Program-made: the position numbers and the translations under genes
Assembly (NCBI GenBank): GCA_016801885.1
Contig: CM028903.1
Location: 18,893,035 to 18,957,034, forward strand
Length of the DNA: 64,000 nucleotides
Reading direction: 5' to 3'
Source: Toxotes chatareus
Taxonomy: Eukaryota; Chordata; Actinopteri; Toxotidae
Notes under the pieces: model-generated
What the model was told of the DNA's origin: nothing
What the model saw: the letters and a program-made list of their open reading frames with translations, nothing else
Database searches by the model: none
In this document: positions 1 through 11,694 of the stretch, piece after piece
How positions within the stretch are numbered: the stretch's first letter is position 1
How the letters are laid out: each line of letters begins with the position of its first letter

Positions 1-823
1 TAACATTACGGGTCATAACTACATTAAGCCGCAGGAAGCACTTAATATTTACTTTTTTATGCAGGGAATTAGCTGATTGGATAGTAGATGTAGAGAATTA
101 GAGAGCCACTGGACTTAACAACTAGGCTGAATCCAACTAACAGGATCAACTTGAAATGAAGTATTAGACCGTTCTTACATTGGCTAATGCTACTTTAGTT
201 ATTTATCGAAGCTTGAAGTATTACAGTTTCTGATTGCAGGAAGGATGATAAAGAGATTTCTTCTATTACTTATCATCCCTGTCACACTGTTTGCTTTGAA
301 ATTCATTGTTTTGACCTTTGCAATAAGACATTCTGCTAAACCTGTCACAATATGTGGGTAGCAACGATGTGTAGTATGCTGTCTAATTGTCCTACATGTA
401 CTTGCACATTTGTGACAATTACAAGTCAAATTGTTTTGCTTTCATCTTTCAGGAACCAGTTATGGAACAATTTTCTACATTCAGAGGGCAATACATGTTT
501 CTGTTTACAGTGCAGTTAAAGTAAATCTCGACTTAACCTGACATGCACTTGGTGTCACTACCTCTACTGTTTCTGCATCGCTCTAACGTTTACAACCAGT
601 CCTGCGGCTAAAAGTACAACCGTCACTGCATACTGCGTAGAATGCAGTGCATCTGCCTCACCTCTCTCTCCTATATGCCCCTGCATTTTGTCAAGGTCTG
701 CCTTCACACATATAGGGGGGAAATGTGCAGTTATTGATCCACATTGTATTGCTTCATAATGTGCCCTCTTGTAATGTGCCGTGTTGTGCTTTTCACTAAT
801 GCACCCTACAGCAGGAGATTGTG

Positions 824-860
824 GTATACGTCTAACCTCAGCATGCTGTTAGATGTATAC
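824..860. repeat. 13-bp inverted repeat (hairpin) plus direct repeat
   Basis: GTATACGTCTAAC (824-836) faces GTTAGATGTATAC (848-860) across an 11-nt spacer. The arms pair over 13 positions with one G-T type mismatch, and the spacer contains CAGCATGC. The last ten bases of the right arm, AGATGTATAC, are repeated directly one base downstream. No function is evident. Confidence 0.7.
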
Positions 861-2000
861 CAGATGTATACTGCTCTCTGAGATGGAAAAGGCACTTAAA
901 GGGAGTGATGCATTTTTCTGTCTTGTCTGTCTACGTTGACAGTTTGTTTCTCTTAGCAACAGATTCAAACCAGGTGCTGTAACAGTGCAGCAGTAATAGT
1001 GTCATCATTAGATCTGGTTTAGATTAGGGACAAACAACTGAAAATTACCATTATGTGGTGAAATCTTGAAATTTGGCTGACATTAAAGCAATACATACAC
1101 CGCTAATCCCAATGATAATAATCATTATATATCATCAAATATTAAATTTAATTTCCTACTTATTCTGTGATGAAAATGATCACCTTCTCCCACCCACATT
1201 AGAGTAATTCCTGTGTAGTATCCACTCAAGATCCAAATCATATAATGAGGAAACTTTAAGGAACAAGTAGGATGATTTGGACATAATTTCCAAGTCCAAA
1301 CTGAGGGTTTTTATGAAAAAGTGCATATATAGGTTAGTTATTCAGTGACTGAGTTCAGTTGATTTGCCAATTCTCTGCAGAGAGGCTCTTTGAAAGTGAG
1401 TGGGAGGAAATGAGCCAAAGGTTTGTGGGAGTTCTAATATTCTTAAGATAAAACACCTTTATATCGTCAAGATATATAAATCTTTAGTTAAGATGCTGAC
1501 AAGTAATTACTGTAATTCAGTTTAACATGGATAGAAAAAGTTTAATTTAATTGAGCAAAAAAAAAAAAAATGCAGACAGCTCTCATGTCATACTTTATTT
1601 ACAACAAACTGAAACATCCTTAGTGTAGATATTACTATCTTGTGTCCTACAATCAAAGCTGGTTAGTAACAGTTATGACTGGCAGCAGCATAATGAGCAA
1701 CAGTGAAGATTGCAACAGCAATGTAAGCAGTTAAGCTTGAGCACTGTCATTCAAAGTGTAGACAAATAAAGGATGTGTTAAATATTCAGTATGTTTCATG
1801 TCTGCCTGAACTGAGGGAGCTTCACATGGCTTTGCTCCATTTAGTGCCAATTGTCTTGGTACTTAGCTCCATGTTATTCAGTGATCAATCAGTAATGACG
1901 GCATAGCGTAGATCAGGAATCTGGAATAATCATCACAGAGTACAGTCCTACAGTCCTACCTTTTTTAGTACAAGATATAAATGGCATCACTTTTATTTCA

Positions 2001-2039
<39 letters not shown>
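2001..2039. repeat. (ATT)13 microsatellite
   Basis: Thirteen uninterrupted ATT units. A similar array lies near the other end of the window (63171-63206). Confidence 0.95.
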
Positions 2040-2041
<2 letters not shown>

Positions 2042-2449
2042 CAGCTCTCATTGCACATTTAACTGCAGCTGTGATGTTTCATTTTACAAACTAAGACTCA
2101 TGAACCCACTGGTGGCAAAAACCTTTAACACACACTGATAATTTCCACTTGTTGATATCATAACATAGCATGTTATTTTAGATTACTACCAATGTTATTA
2201 TTCAGTTTCCATGGTATCACATGCACAGTGGGTTAGGTCTGGACTGAATCTCTTTTAGGCTTTACATTCTGTAAAAGGCTTAATTGCATGGAAGAATGTG
2301 CAACTGGTCCAGTGAGGCTGGTGTTGGGTTGTATTACAGCACCAGACATGTAACTGTCTGAAGCTGTACATTAATGTACAGATTAACCTTGTTTATCCCA
2401 CTCTTCTTCCTCCTATCCTCCCTCTCATCCCTTCATCCTTCCTCTCCCT

Positions 2450-2650
2450 CTTTCTGTGATTCCCCAGAGGGTGTTTCAAATTTATGAAAATTGACTCTGC
2501 GTCTCTTTGAGCAGATGCTCCTGCTTGGCAGCAAGAAGCGCTTCATTAGTTATTTAAATCAGAATAGCCCGGGACTGCATATCAGGCACTAAATTAATTT
2601 GATGTATGGCAAGAGAAAAATAGAGCTATTAGTGGGAAAACAAAAACACA
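2450..2650. promoter_or_regulatory. Candidate conserved noncoding block
   Basis: The block is non-repetitive and of balanced composition, following a pyrimidine-rich run at 2400-2460. It is dense in homeodomain-type and AT-core words (TTCATTAGTTATTTAAATC, TAAATTAATTTGATG). It has no long open frame. The CNE reading is inferred from texture; conservation was not tested. It could simply be unique DNA. Confidence 0.3.
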
Positions 2651-2659
2651 GTGTCAGTG

Positions 2660-3394
2660 TTGGAGCAGTCGCTCTGTCTTGCTGTTAACTGTTGCAGCAG
2701 TATGTCCAGATGTCAGCGGGAGATATCAGTGCATTTTTACATAACCTTGAAAAATATATGCTGCCCCCAGTAAGAGCTGAATGGAATTCATACGGGTTCT
2801 ATCTATTTGTGAAGCTATGTATACACTGTCCGTTGGCAGTATACAGTATATAAATATCATCCCAGTGTGCTGCCTTGTCAAAGAGTCTGTATATTTATTT
2901 TACAGTCATAAATTTTACATAGCACCCAGTACCCTGGCATGAATGTCATCCATTTTGATGATGATGTATGACCACAAGGGGTTATGGGAAATGGGTCTTA
3001 GACCGCGAACAGTATAGCGGTGTGCATTTCAAGCTGTTGCATACAGTGTATGTCATTTCACCCTGTAAAAAGCTGACAGGATGGCCAATTACATGCATTT
3101 AGAAGCCATATTTGTGATTCGTCTCAGGGGTATTTCATTTGACACACTGAGGAGCGAGCGGGTACTCAAATGAATAGATGTGTTTTGGCAGCTGTTGAGA
3201 TGAGTGGAGTTCCACATCAGGCCCGGATGGAAGCAGTAGGTGGATGGCAGTTTATTACATAGGCAAGGGGGCTGTGTGCATGTATTCATGCATGTCAAAG
3301 CCAATCCCTCCAGTGCCCAGAGGCTAGAAAAACAGGACACAGAGGTGTGACGAAGCTCCTTCACATTCTGCCTCATCTCTTCCTTCCTTGTCAA
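2660..3394. other. Gene-free stretch
   Basis: Unique sequence with no recognisable gene. An open frame of 101 codons on the minus strand (3089-3394) has no family resemblance and no splice context, so I do not call it. CCACAAGGGG near 2972 resembles part of a CTCF core but lacks the flanking GCGC. Confidence 0.5.
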
Positions 3395-3885
3395 GTCCTC
3401 AACTCAACCAGCCATCTTCCATTCACTTGCCCAACTCTTGATTAGGCCATCTACTTCCCCCCATTTGGCCTAATTGAGCCCCCCCCGCCCCCCCACCCCC
3501 CTCTCCCTCCTTCTGGTCAACTGAGAACCCCACAATCTCTATTTAGGCGCTAGTTCCAGCTCCCAATTTGTTTTGCGCAGTCCGCCACCTTGCATTATGC
3601 GCTCCCATTTAACGTGTCATTTGTAACAATTTGTTGCTTGTTTGTATGGAAATCACTATTCCAATTAGGCTGAACGCAAGCAGCCCTGGCTGTCAATACT
3701 GTCATCCTGGCTGAGTCCTGTGGGGGAACAGATTTAGGTTTAGGTTTGTCTTCATACACCGCCATCACCATGGCTCCTGACATCTTTTTAATGCTGCCTG
3801 TGTTGAGCCTAGAGTGGTTGAGGGTACATCCACTGAGTACTTTGATAACAAGGGCATCGTGCACGGTGACAACCAGTTAGCATGT
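3395..3885. promoter_or_regulatory. Candidate conserved noncoding block with C-rich core
   Basis: Compositionally distinct block with repeated homeodomain-type cores: TGATTAGG near 3439, CCTAATTGAG near 3468 and CCAATTAGGC near 3661. A C-rich run of about 30 bases with G and A interruptions sits in the middle (from about 3479). The flanks are higher in GC than the neighbouring DNA. No exon can be supported. It may form one regulatory unit with the block at 4015-4480. Confidence 0.4.
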
Positions 3886-4014
3886 AAGTATCAAAGAGAA
3901 TATTTAACATGGGGATAAATTAGCAGTTCTGTAAGATGAACTTTTCTTTGTTCTTTGTCTACCACTTTTTTTTTTGTTCCACAAAGCGTCATCTTTCACA
4001 AACGGATGACTAGG

Positions 4015-4480
4015 CTTAAAAAGCTAACACTCTGAGAGATATGGCCTCTGCAATTATACTCCCTTCCCTCAGATTAGTCTGCCTGCCGTTCTGTAATCCT
4101 TGTGGGTTATTATGAGCGGAGGAGCCCGGTGGAGAGGTTTTCGGTGATCAATCTTAAGCCATCCTCTCTAATTTTCCACGGTCAGCGCTTCCATCCGGCC
4201 TGCCCTTGTCGCTTGGCTGCGCCAGCCAATTACGGCCGTAACTATGTCAGCTTATTACAGGACAGGCATGGCCCTTGTGCCGTATTGACCTCATGCGATA
4301 GTCCTTCCAACCTCCAGGCTCCAATTAATTACTACCATGCCCTTGTTGAGCATGCAGACCTAGAGAGGGCTGAATAAATAACACAATCTCTGTACCTGTT
4401 TGTTATTATTTTCTTTCCACGTGTATTAGGTTTAATTAAATTGGACACTGGAGCATTATGACAGGTAATAAAAGTGCGAT
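4015..4480. promoter_or_regulatory. Strong candidate conserved noncoding element
   Basis: About 465 bp of balanced, non-repetitive sequence unlike the surrounding AT-rich DNA. Visible words include TTGATCAATC-like and CTCTAATTTTCC, GCCAGCCAATTA, the 12-bp palindrome TTACGGCCGTAA (4230-4241), CCAATTAATTACTACC near 4321, and AATTAAATTG with TTATGACAGG near 4435-4465. A frame stays open for 91 codons (4102-4377, plus strand). That translation has no recognisable domain, and the segment has no convincing splice acceptor and donor, so an enhancer-like CNE is preferred over an exon. Conservation itself was not tested. Confidence 0.5.
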
Positions 4481-4484
4481 AATA

Positions 4485-6470
4485 GTTTATAGGCGAGGAA
4501 TTAAAGTGGCAGATTCTGCGTCTTGTTTCCCAGTCTGTGCTGCTGTGCTATACGCTGTCTCTCCATATCGTGTCACAGACTCAATAAAGACAAAAATACC
4601 ATAAAATTGACTTCCACCATCATGTATAGGACTGTTTACTGTTGGCTAATAAAAAGGAGACTAGAAATGTTTGAAGTGAATTATCTGTCCTGTTTTCAAT
4701 CCTGCTCCTTCCTCAAATAAAAGTCTAAAATGTGGCACAGCATGGACTTCCCAGTTTCATATTTTGCCAAAAAAATGGGTTTCCGGATTAATATGACAGA
4801 TCTCTAATGAGAGATAGACAGATTGCTGACCCACAGGCAGAGTGGACTAGCGAATTAGGACACACTGAGGAAGTGCGAGGCAGGATGAGAGAGAGAGAGA
4901 GAGAGGTGTTTTGTGTTTGTGCATGTGTATGCATATATGTGTGTGAGGGGTTCAGTGACACTCAATGAGGCTATTATTGATTAGACAGTTCTATCATTAG
5001 CTGAAGTAGATCAAAGGCTGGTTTGTTGGGGGATATGGTTGGCTAGTGCACTGGGTCAGTTCAGAGGCTGACCTAATTAACAAAGTAGAATTTTATCTCT
5101 GTCACCAGCACAGACCTCTATATTTCATATTCAGCAACCAAATATAGACTTGATGAAGATCAAGTTGTGTAAAAGAACAAAAGACATCACCAAGAAACGT
5201 CTTGTTCAGTTTCTGTATTCCAAGGGGATGCAACGTCAAGAGGAAAAAAGCCAAGCCAAAAGTCACTTTATTCCTAAGTACTCCCAACCAGAACCTTGTC
5301 AAAAAAACCTGTACTCAAGTGTGACCGTACATTTTGTTGTGTGAGTCATTTTCTTTACCTCCTACAATTTCAACATTTTTCTCTTTGCTTTGTGATTCCT
5401 TTTCCTCTCTGTCCAACAATTTGCTCTGCCCCTGACATTGTGTCATTGGGGGACCAATTTGTTTGGCAAGTTATTCGAAAATAAATAAATAAAAGTGACA
5501 GGTACAGCTGTCATGTCAAACTTCATTCTCAGGCAGGCTTTGGTCTATACTTAGAAATGTTTTGAGGCTGAAAGAAAGAGATACAACGGAAGGCAGGGTC
5601 AGAGAGACAGTGAGAGCAGAACCAAATTAAAAAAGAAAAAAAGAGGGTTGAACGTTGTGTTCTCTTGGTGAATGTTAGGAGACAACAGCACAAAATGGAG
5701 CTTGTCCTTCAAAGTGAAAGAGTCTACAACACAATAAGGTTCAGTGCTTGGACTGGTTCAGTGGACCCTTATTTTACATAACACCAAATATTCACAAAGA
5801 GTTTTACTGTATGTTGGTCTGAATATTACACATAATGACATGAAAATATGTTGCTTGCAGACGGCATGGGCCTAGCAAGCAACACAAGCAGCACATTCAC
5901 AATTTAAGCTTCCAATAAACCAACTGGAGCTGTAGATAAGAAAACTGAAAGACTTCAAACATGAAAAGGGTGACTTTTTCTGCTTTTTTCTTAACTGTTT
6001 TTGGAAGTGGAGATTTTACAGGAATGCTTCGGTGGCTCAGAAGTCATCCTTTAGCTGTTGTGGTGAGTCAAGGATTGGATTCACTGTGTGCTTGCATTTG
6101 GCCCAGACATTCCCACAGGCATGAATTGGAGCTTGACCCTTTTGTCAGCAGAGAAAAAAAAAAGGGAGACTGGACTATCTCAACTCATCTAGATCCACAA
6201 GTTCTCTCTGTCTTTTTTTCTCACTGCTCTCTGTCGCTCTGCCTCTTTTCACAAGACCCTCCCCTCCTTTGATGGCGCCTTCACTGTCCTCCCTCCCCAT
6301 TAACTGTCCCTCTCTCTTTTCTCTCCATTTACCCTTTCACCCCATTCTCTTCTCATCACCCGGCTTTTCAGTCTACCTGGCTCTGTTGTGTTTGTGGTAT
6401 GTGTGTGGGAGAGAGTAGCACAGACAGAAAGGGACGGTGTGAGGGATGGCAAGGCCAGACCATTGTGACA
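4485..6470. other. Gene-free stretch with simple-sequence tracts
   Basis: No supported gene. It holds a (GA)n tract (4887-4905), short (AAAT)n near 5480, A/G-rich sequence near 5575-5650 and a pyrimidine-biased stretch from about 6190 to 6350. Open frames of up to 103 codons on the plus strand (5961-6272) are biased towards simple sequence. Confidence 0.5.
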
Positions 6471-6474
6471 GAGG

Positions 6475-6725
6475 AGAGGGATGGAGGTGTCCTGGCCATT
6501 ACTGACAGGGGCTAAGTGGTGCCACGCTGTCCCACTGTCTGACCATCTTAGTGCCTGGCTGGCCTCCGCCCAAGTCATTAAAGTCCCTTGTCCCAGCTGT
6601 AAAATAAAAGGCCATATCACTAAGGGACAATTTGGGTCCGTGGTCAATCACATTTATTGCAGCTGTATCACGGGCTCTTTGTTCTCGCCTCTGCTCGCAG
6701 CTAAGAGGATTATGAGGATGCCAAC
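6475..6725. promoter_or_regulatory. Candidate conserved noncoding element
   Basis: Non-repetitive block of higher GC containing CAAGTCATTAAAG, CCAGCTGTAAAATAAAAGG and GTCAATCACATTTATTGCAG, words typical of homeodomain or HOX-PBX type regulatory DNA. A 126-codon frame beginning at 6481 runs through it. That protein resembles nothing I recognise and ends in ordinary unique DNA, so I treat it as chance. Confidence 0.4.
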
Positions 6726-7019
6726 TAAGACAAACAGCAGAAAACTTTCTCTACTTTTGAAAACAGCCAACCATCAGATGACTCAACTTCCTGCTCCCCA
6801 CGAAGATCCATCTATCATGAACAACAGTTTCAATGTCTACCGTGTGTGTTATTCTCCATAATCATGTTACTCTCCTGCGTACCCTTAGAGGCAACAGTTG
6901 AAACAACAGGGGAAAAAAACAAAAAGGAAATGTGGCCTATCAGTGTCAGACCTTGAAAAATAATGTTTCTGACTCTACGCACCTGCTCGAGTAAGTGTTT
7001 CAGGGTTCAGCCTCAGCTG

Positions 7020-7255
7020 TCAGCATAGTGACTCGGCTTTGTAATTAGTGGCTAGCTGATTATAGGCAGCTTGACCCAGGCTAGAGTTCTTTTCCTCTGG
7101 GAACAGGAGGAGGAGGAGCAGGGGAAGGAAGGGACTAATTGTTGGCTGGAGTGCGGACGCTGCGTTGGTGGATGAATGAGGTGATTAATATTCAAGGAAT
7201 GGAATGTCCTCCCCTCGCAAAGCTAGGAAGGAATAGCAGAGGTTCAGTCGCTGGG
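7020..7255. promoter_or_regulatory. Candidate conserved noncoding block beside a GT tract
   Basis: Contains GTAATTAGTGGC, GCTGATTATAGG, GACTAATTGTTGG and GGTGATTAATATTC, which makes four homeodomain-type cores in about 170 bp, plus a short GGA-rich run near 7105-7130. A (GT)15 tract follows directly. Regulatory function is inferred only. Confidence 0.35.
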
Positions 7256-7259
7256 GGTG

Positions 7260-7262
<3 letters not shown>

Positions 7263-7292
<30 letters not shown>
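7263..7292. repeat. (GT)15 microsatellite
   Basis: Uninterrupted GT tract, followed by the degenerate continuation CTGTATGTGTGTTG. Confidence 0.95.
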
Positions 7293-7293
<1 letters not shown>

Positions 7294-7299
7294 TGTATG

Positions 7300-9308
7300 T
7301 GTGTTGAAGAGTGGCCAGAGAAAGAGAGCACAGAAAAGAGGCCTTAGAGACACAAAGAATCCTTCTGTTGTAGCTGGAGAGGGGTATACACTGACTCACA
7401 ACAACAACAACAGAGAACTGAAAGGCTTTCTTCAGGCTTAAACTGTATGATGGAAATTGGGATGGAAATGCAATGAGCACAGGAGTTGGAAGTTGACTTT
7501 GGGTTGGAATTTGATTGACTTTGCAGTTTGCAAAATGTTCCACAATGGGACATCAAAATTCTTCTTCCATGGGGATTTTATCTTCACATAACCTAGGACG
7601 ATGTGACTAACAAATTCAGATTTAATCAATAAATTTTTTTTTTTTCTTGCTCCCTGATAATAAGATAATACTGCTGTATACTGTGGTTGCCAACCAAAAC
7701 TGTTATGTCTTCAGTTCCTTGTTTATGCAGTTTGAGCTTACAGCTTCATTTGTGTAGTAATAGGAGTGGCACAGAAGGTTAACAAGCACCCAGCAGATAC
7801 TGTCCATCATCCACTATCAAAGAAACCCCTTTAATTTCAGGTATGAGACTTTCATCTGCGTAGATCTTCCATCATAATAATAATTTAGTTACATGCGAGG
7901 GCTCCTGCTTTCTTTTTACTCAGATTTAACTATTTTAATTTTTAAGATCCAGCATCTTCTCATTGTTGTGAAATAAAGTGGGATGAATATGGAGCCAAAT
8001 GAAAGATAGATTAACAAGATATTCAAGGTTGTATGAGAACATGAATAACACGATCTAATTGAAGAACATTATGTGGTTTTGCAGTTACTCTCTCTATGTG
8101 ACATCCTTCTCTTGATCAGGTGATGGATTTGAATATTTGTGGCTGTAAATCACCTCAGCTCTGGTCAGGCAGGAGATTGTTCTGTGAGAGCAAAGCATGC
8201 AGTGAGTTGAACAGGAGATCATGGACAAGAATCAGGAATTTGTCAACAGTTGTTTTTTAAAGTTACGCTCCTTCTTTTTTCCCTCCCTCTGTAACTCTCT
8301 GCCTCACACATCTACAATTATACAAACACAACCATCATCGCAAATATTGATGTCTTGCTTATTGTCACATTATATTGTGAGTTATAGGTTTCTTTTGTCC
8401 AACAGGAAGGAAGGACAGTCAATTTATCACTGTCATTCTCTGTTCTGCTGAATCGCATCAGCCAAGTTGGCTCTTTATCGAACAAATGAAGTCCCTCAGC
8501 TCTGAAAGAAACGATTCTCTTGCTTACTGCTGTACATTTCAATGACTTAGCCACTGTATATGAGTTCTGCTACTGGCTAAAGAAACAATGCTGCTTTTGT
8601 TTTGGTATGAAGGCACTACTGAATCAGCAGGGAGAATGTGCCACTACTGCTATCAGCTATCAACGCATCAAATGAAATTCAAGACAGCCGCACACGTCAA
8701 TGTCAGCCCTGAAAAATATCCAGCTCTGCTTATGACAGCATGCAAATAACATCCGACAGGGCCCTGCTTGTTGTGATTGCACATCTTTGTGCATCTGACT
8801 TCGCTGCTGTATAGATGCTTACATCAATAACATGCCTAAGGCTCCTTCATGAATCTATACAAAAAAAAAAACACCATTACAAAGCCAGAGATACCTTCAA
8901 CAGAATGGCAAATAATCATCCAGTGCCAATAGGAGAAAAAGAAAAAGCGACATCAAAGTTTTATAACCTCATATATAAAATGGAAGGATTATGCCATTGC
9001 CTGTCAGCCATGCAAACATCCCCCTCCCCAGGGACTTTTCCTGGCAGGAGTGACTTAAGATTCCTGCTACTATTAATTTAGTTTATGCTCATTTGCTCAA
9101 ACATCTTGCCACATTATTGCAGTGTGGGTGGGCAGCATCAACAGCTTTTTTCACAGGCCGGGAGGCGTTTCTCTAAAACATTTTTATTGGTCTCCCAAAC
9201 AGTGGAAGTGACCATTCTTCAGTTTGTGGAAACGACTGCAGCGCTAGCTGAAAATGGTGTCAGAGAAAGATAATATACTAAACTTGTAAATGTGTATAAT
9301 ATTCTATG
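7300..9308. other. Gene-free unique DNA
   Basis: Nothing recognisable as a gene or transposon. A CAA run near 7400, a T11 run near 7635 and short open frames (62-100 codons) of no recognisable family are all that can be pointed to. The stretch near 9110-9260 is of somewhat higher complexity. Confidence 0.5.
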
Positions 9309-9311
9309 ATC

Positions 9312-9480
9312 CTACTTTCACCTGGTATTAACATGCATTTTGATGGTTACCCTTTCCTTTCCTGAGAAAGGGGTCATGCCAGGCTTGGTAAAGATAGCAG
9401 GAAGAATACAGATTGTATTTGGCTGAGATCCGATCACAGTGTGATCTGATAAAACTCCACCTGTAATGTGCAATTTACAC
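9312..9480. mobile_element. Possible degenerate MITE fragment
   Basis: The left end, CACCTGGTATTAACATGC (about 9319-9336), and the later GATCCGATCACAGTG and CACCTGTAATG resemble a dispersed fish DNA-transposon end that I recall as beginning with a 'cacctggtattaacatgc' word followed by 'gatccgatcaca'. No matching intact terminal inverted repeat or target-site duplication could be found here, so the family is not assigned. Confidence 0.35.
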
Positions 9481-9484
9481 CTTG

Positions 9485-11390
9485 CACTAACACGTTTTTC
9501 CTTATCCAGATACAGATAGCATAATAATACCAGCTGTAAATGGGGTCTAGAAGTACGGGTGGTGCAAGCATAAAGTTCTTTCCCACCGTGTCAGAAACTC
9601 TTTTGCCCTCGTCTTTCAATGAACACAACTGTCCCTGTTAGCTGGTGGGAAGCTGATGAAGGATCATGGCCTTGTTGCTGCAATATAGATTCAAACTTAC
9701 CTCCAAGAGATAGTGGGATCTATTTGGGACACTGAATCTCAGCACATGCTGAAGCATGTGTATTAGGGTGTATCAGAAGAAACACATGGCTTCCCCTGAC
9801 ACACATCAGGTCAACAGTAGAAGTAGCAGTGACAAGGGCTGCAGTGCACAGGGAATTGGACTTTCCAAATTGCGGAGAAAAAAAGGGCAAGAAAAACAAG
9901 ACATGACAGGAAAGTGGGAAAGCTAGAGTGCCATACTGTTGATTCATTTTCTGAGAACATGACCTGGCAGATAAAATATGTATAACACTTAAAGTAACTG
10001 CTAATTAGCTGATTTTCCCGTTTGATATATGTTGAAAATGGTGGCCATAGAGAGGCACTTTATCAGAAGTAATTCACTTTACAGGCACTGCAAGAAAACC
10101 ACCTCTAGCAATTATTCATATTCTGTACCTCTGGGACTTTGTCCCCATGCAGACGTGACTATGCGTTACCGGTGATGCACATAGCAGTATCCAATATCCC
10201 CATCTACTGTGATTCTGTAGTGGCTTTTCAGCAAGAAAACCTTTTATCCATCTGGTATCCTGTGTGAATGAAAAGCTCAGCATGGTTTGATCACAGCAAT
10301 GCATAGCAAGTGAGCAAACCGAATGCTAAATGGTCATCCACACAGAAAGTTGAAGAAACAAAATAAAAATCTTGCTATATCTTGTATGATTTATCATTCT
10401 TTAATATTGAAAATGAACTGATTAAAAGGAAGATGACTTCTCGATTAACTAAACCTTACTAATTATCTGGGTTGTCCTGCTGGAAATAAGTATCCAAAAA
10501 ATGACCATGGGAAAAAAAATGTGAATTCAAATGAGGTTATGTTGTGATTTCTCCAGTAAATGAGTGCTAATGATCACCATAACCTGTGGTAGTCACTGAA
10601 TTCTTTATCCTCTAGTTTCCCTTTGAGAGTGTGTTTCATAAACTTTCAGACAGTTAACCGTCTAAATCAATACAATTGTTATCAATTGTTAATGGCACAG
10701 TTAGAGTTAGCGCAGTTCCCTCTGTTCTTTCTTTCAGAACTATTGACTCTCTACTTCCTATTTCCAGCATGTTAAATGGTAAGAAGAAAGTTTAGTCCAC
10801 TTTGCTACTTTGTGTGTGGCAAGTGCACTTCAAGGACGTTTGTGCTCATACATTCCTGTGCAGAGACACGCTTGATATGGAGCCAGCAGTGAAACAATGG
10901 CAGCTCCCCATTCCTTTGATGGCTAAACTATAGAGCTCATCAACAATCAATTCGTTTAAAGTGCGCATGGCATGCATTTTATCTTTAACAACACAGGAGA
11001 AAAAAAAAAAACATATGCCAACGCTGCCATACACATCAATTCAGTCTTTATGAAGACTCTTAAACAGGCTCTCTGCACAGATGGGTACAGTTACCCCAAA
11101 CTGAGGGCCTCTGCCTGTCTTGCATGTTCCCTTTGTTTGTCTCAACAATGTTTATGACTCCAGAGTCTCCTTGTTCATCTGTACGCACTAAACTGATGTG
11201 AGATAATGACCCTTTTGGAGTGTCAGAGAACGCAGAGAGTGATGCTTTCTGACACTAATTGTTCTCTCATCTTAAACAGGCAGTGTCTTAGCCAATCTCC
11301 GAAGCACTCCATAACAAGGCCTGTGGTGTATAGAGCAGAATGGGGAGGGAGGCAGAGACAGTGAGCTGACTGATGAAATTCTGACGCTTT
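9485..11390. other. Gene-free unique DNA
   Basis: No gene supported. A tandem word pair (CAATTGTTAT-CAATTGTTAA) lies near 10674-10693. The region around 11180-11290 contains GACACTAATTGTTC and is CNE-like in texture. Open frames are short and without recognisable domains. Confidence 0.5.
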
Positions 11391-11394
11391 TTGT

Positions 11395-11690
11395 CATGTG
11401 TTTATTTATTTATTTATTTTATTACGCGCAAATTATCTGAGGATTATCTCTCCTGCCCTCCCCTGAACCCATCGCAGTTATTGTCTGTGAGGTTGTTCTG
11501 GCCTGTTCGCTGTAAGAACATCTGCAGAAGAGGGTGAAATATGGGTTCCGCTGGCTGCCTCATCCCATACTTCATAAAATGGATTTTGAGATAACAGCCA
11601 TGGGATTAAAATCCAAATTGCTTGACCAAGCAGAAATAACTACATAATTGACCGGGGCTGACCTTACGCATGAGTAGAGTCCAAAGCTGC
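11395..11690. promoter_or_regulatory. Candidate conserved noncoding element
   Basis: A (TTTA)5 lead-in (11401-11420) is followed by ATTACGCGCAAATTATC, then GAGGATTATCTC, which carries an OTX/bicoid-type GGATTA core. Further on come CCATGGGATTAAAATCC, with a second GGATTA, and ATAATTGACC. Paired GGATTA cores in unique, balanced DNA suggest regulatory DNA bound by OTX/PITX-type factors. This is inferred from motifs alone. Confidence 0.4.
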
Positions 11691-11694
11691 TTAC

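Larger units (their letters stand above)
1..2440. other. Gene-free unique DNA
   Basis: No exon-like open frame, RNA gene or recognisable transposon is visible. The stretch holds a short hairpin (824-860), an A14 run (1557-1570) and an (ATT)13 microsatellite (2001-2039). The rest is AT-rich unique sequence with scattered TAATTA-like words and no clear structure. Confidence 0.6.

Noticed and set aside
2966..2990. CTCF site (CCACAAGGGG)
   Set aside because: The downstream GGCGC part of the core is missing, so the match is only partial.
4102..4377. Possible 91-codon exon
   Set aside because: No family resemblance and no matching acceptor and donor; sequence texture fits a noncoding conserved block better.
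6481..6861. 126-codon open frame including a CPSCK-like zinc-finger-looking stretch
   Set aside because: The few cysteines do not form a recognisable zinc-binding spacing, and the frame starts in CNE-like DNA and runs into ordinary unique DNA.
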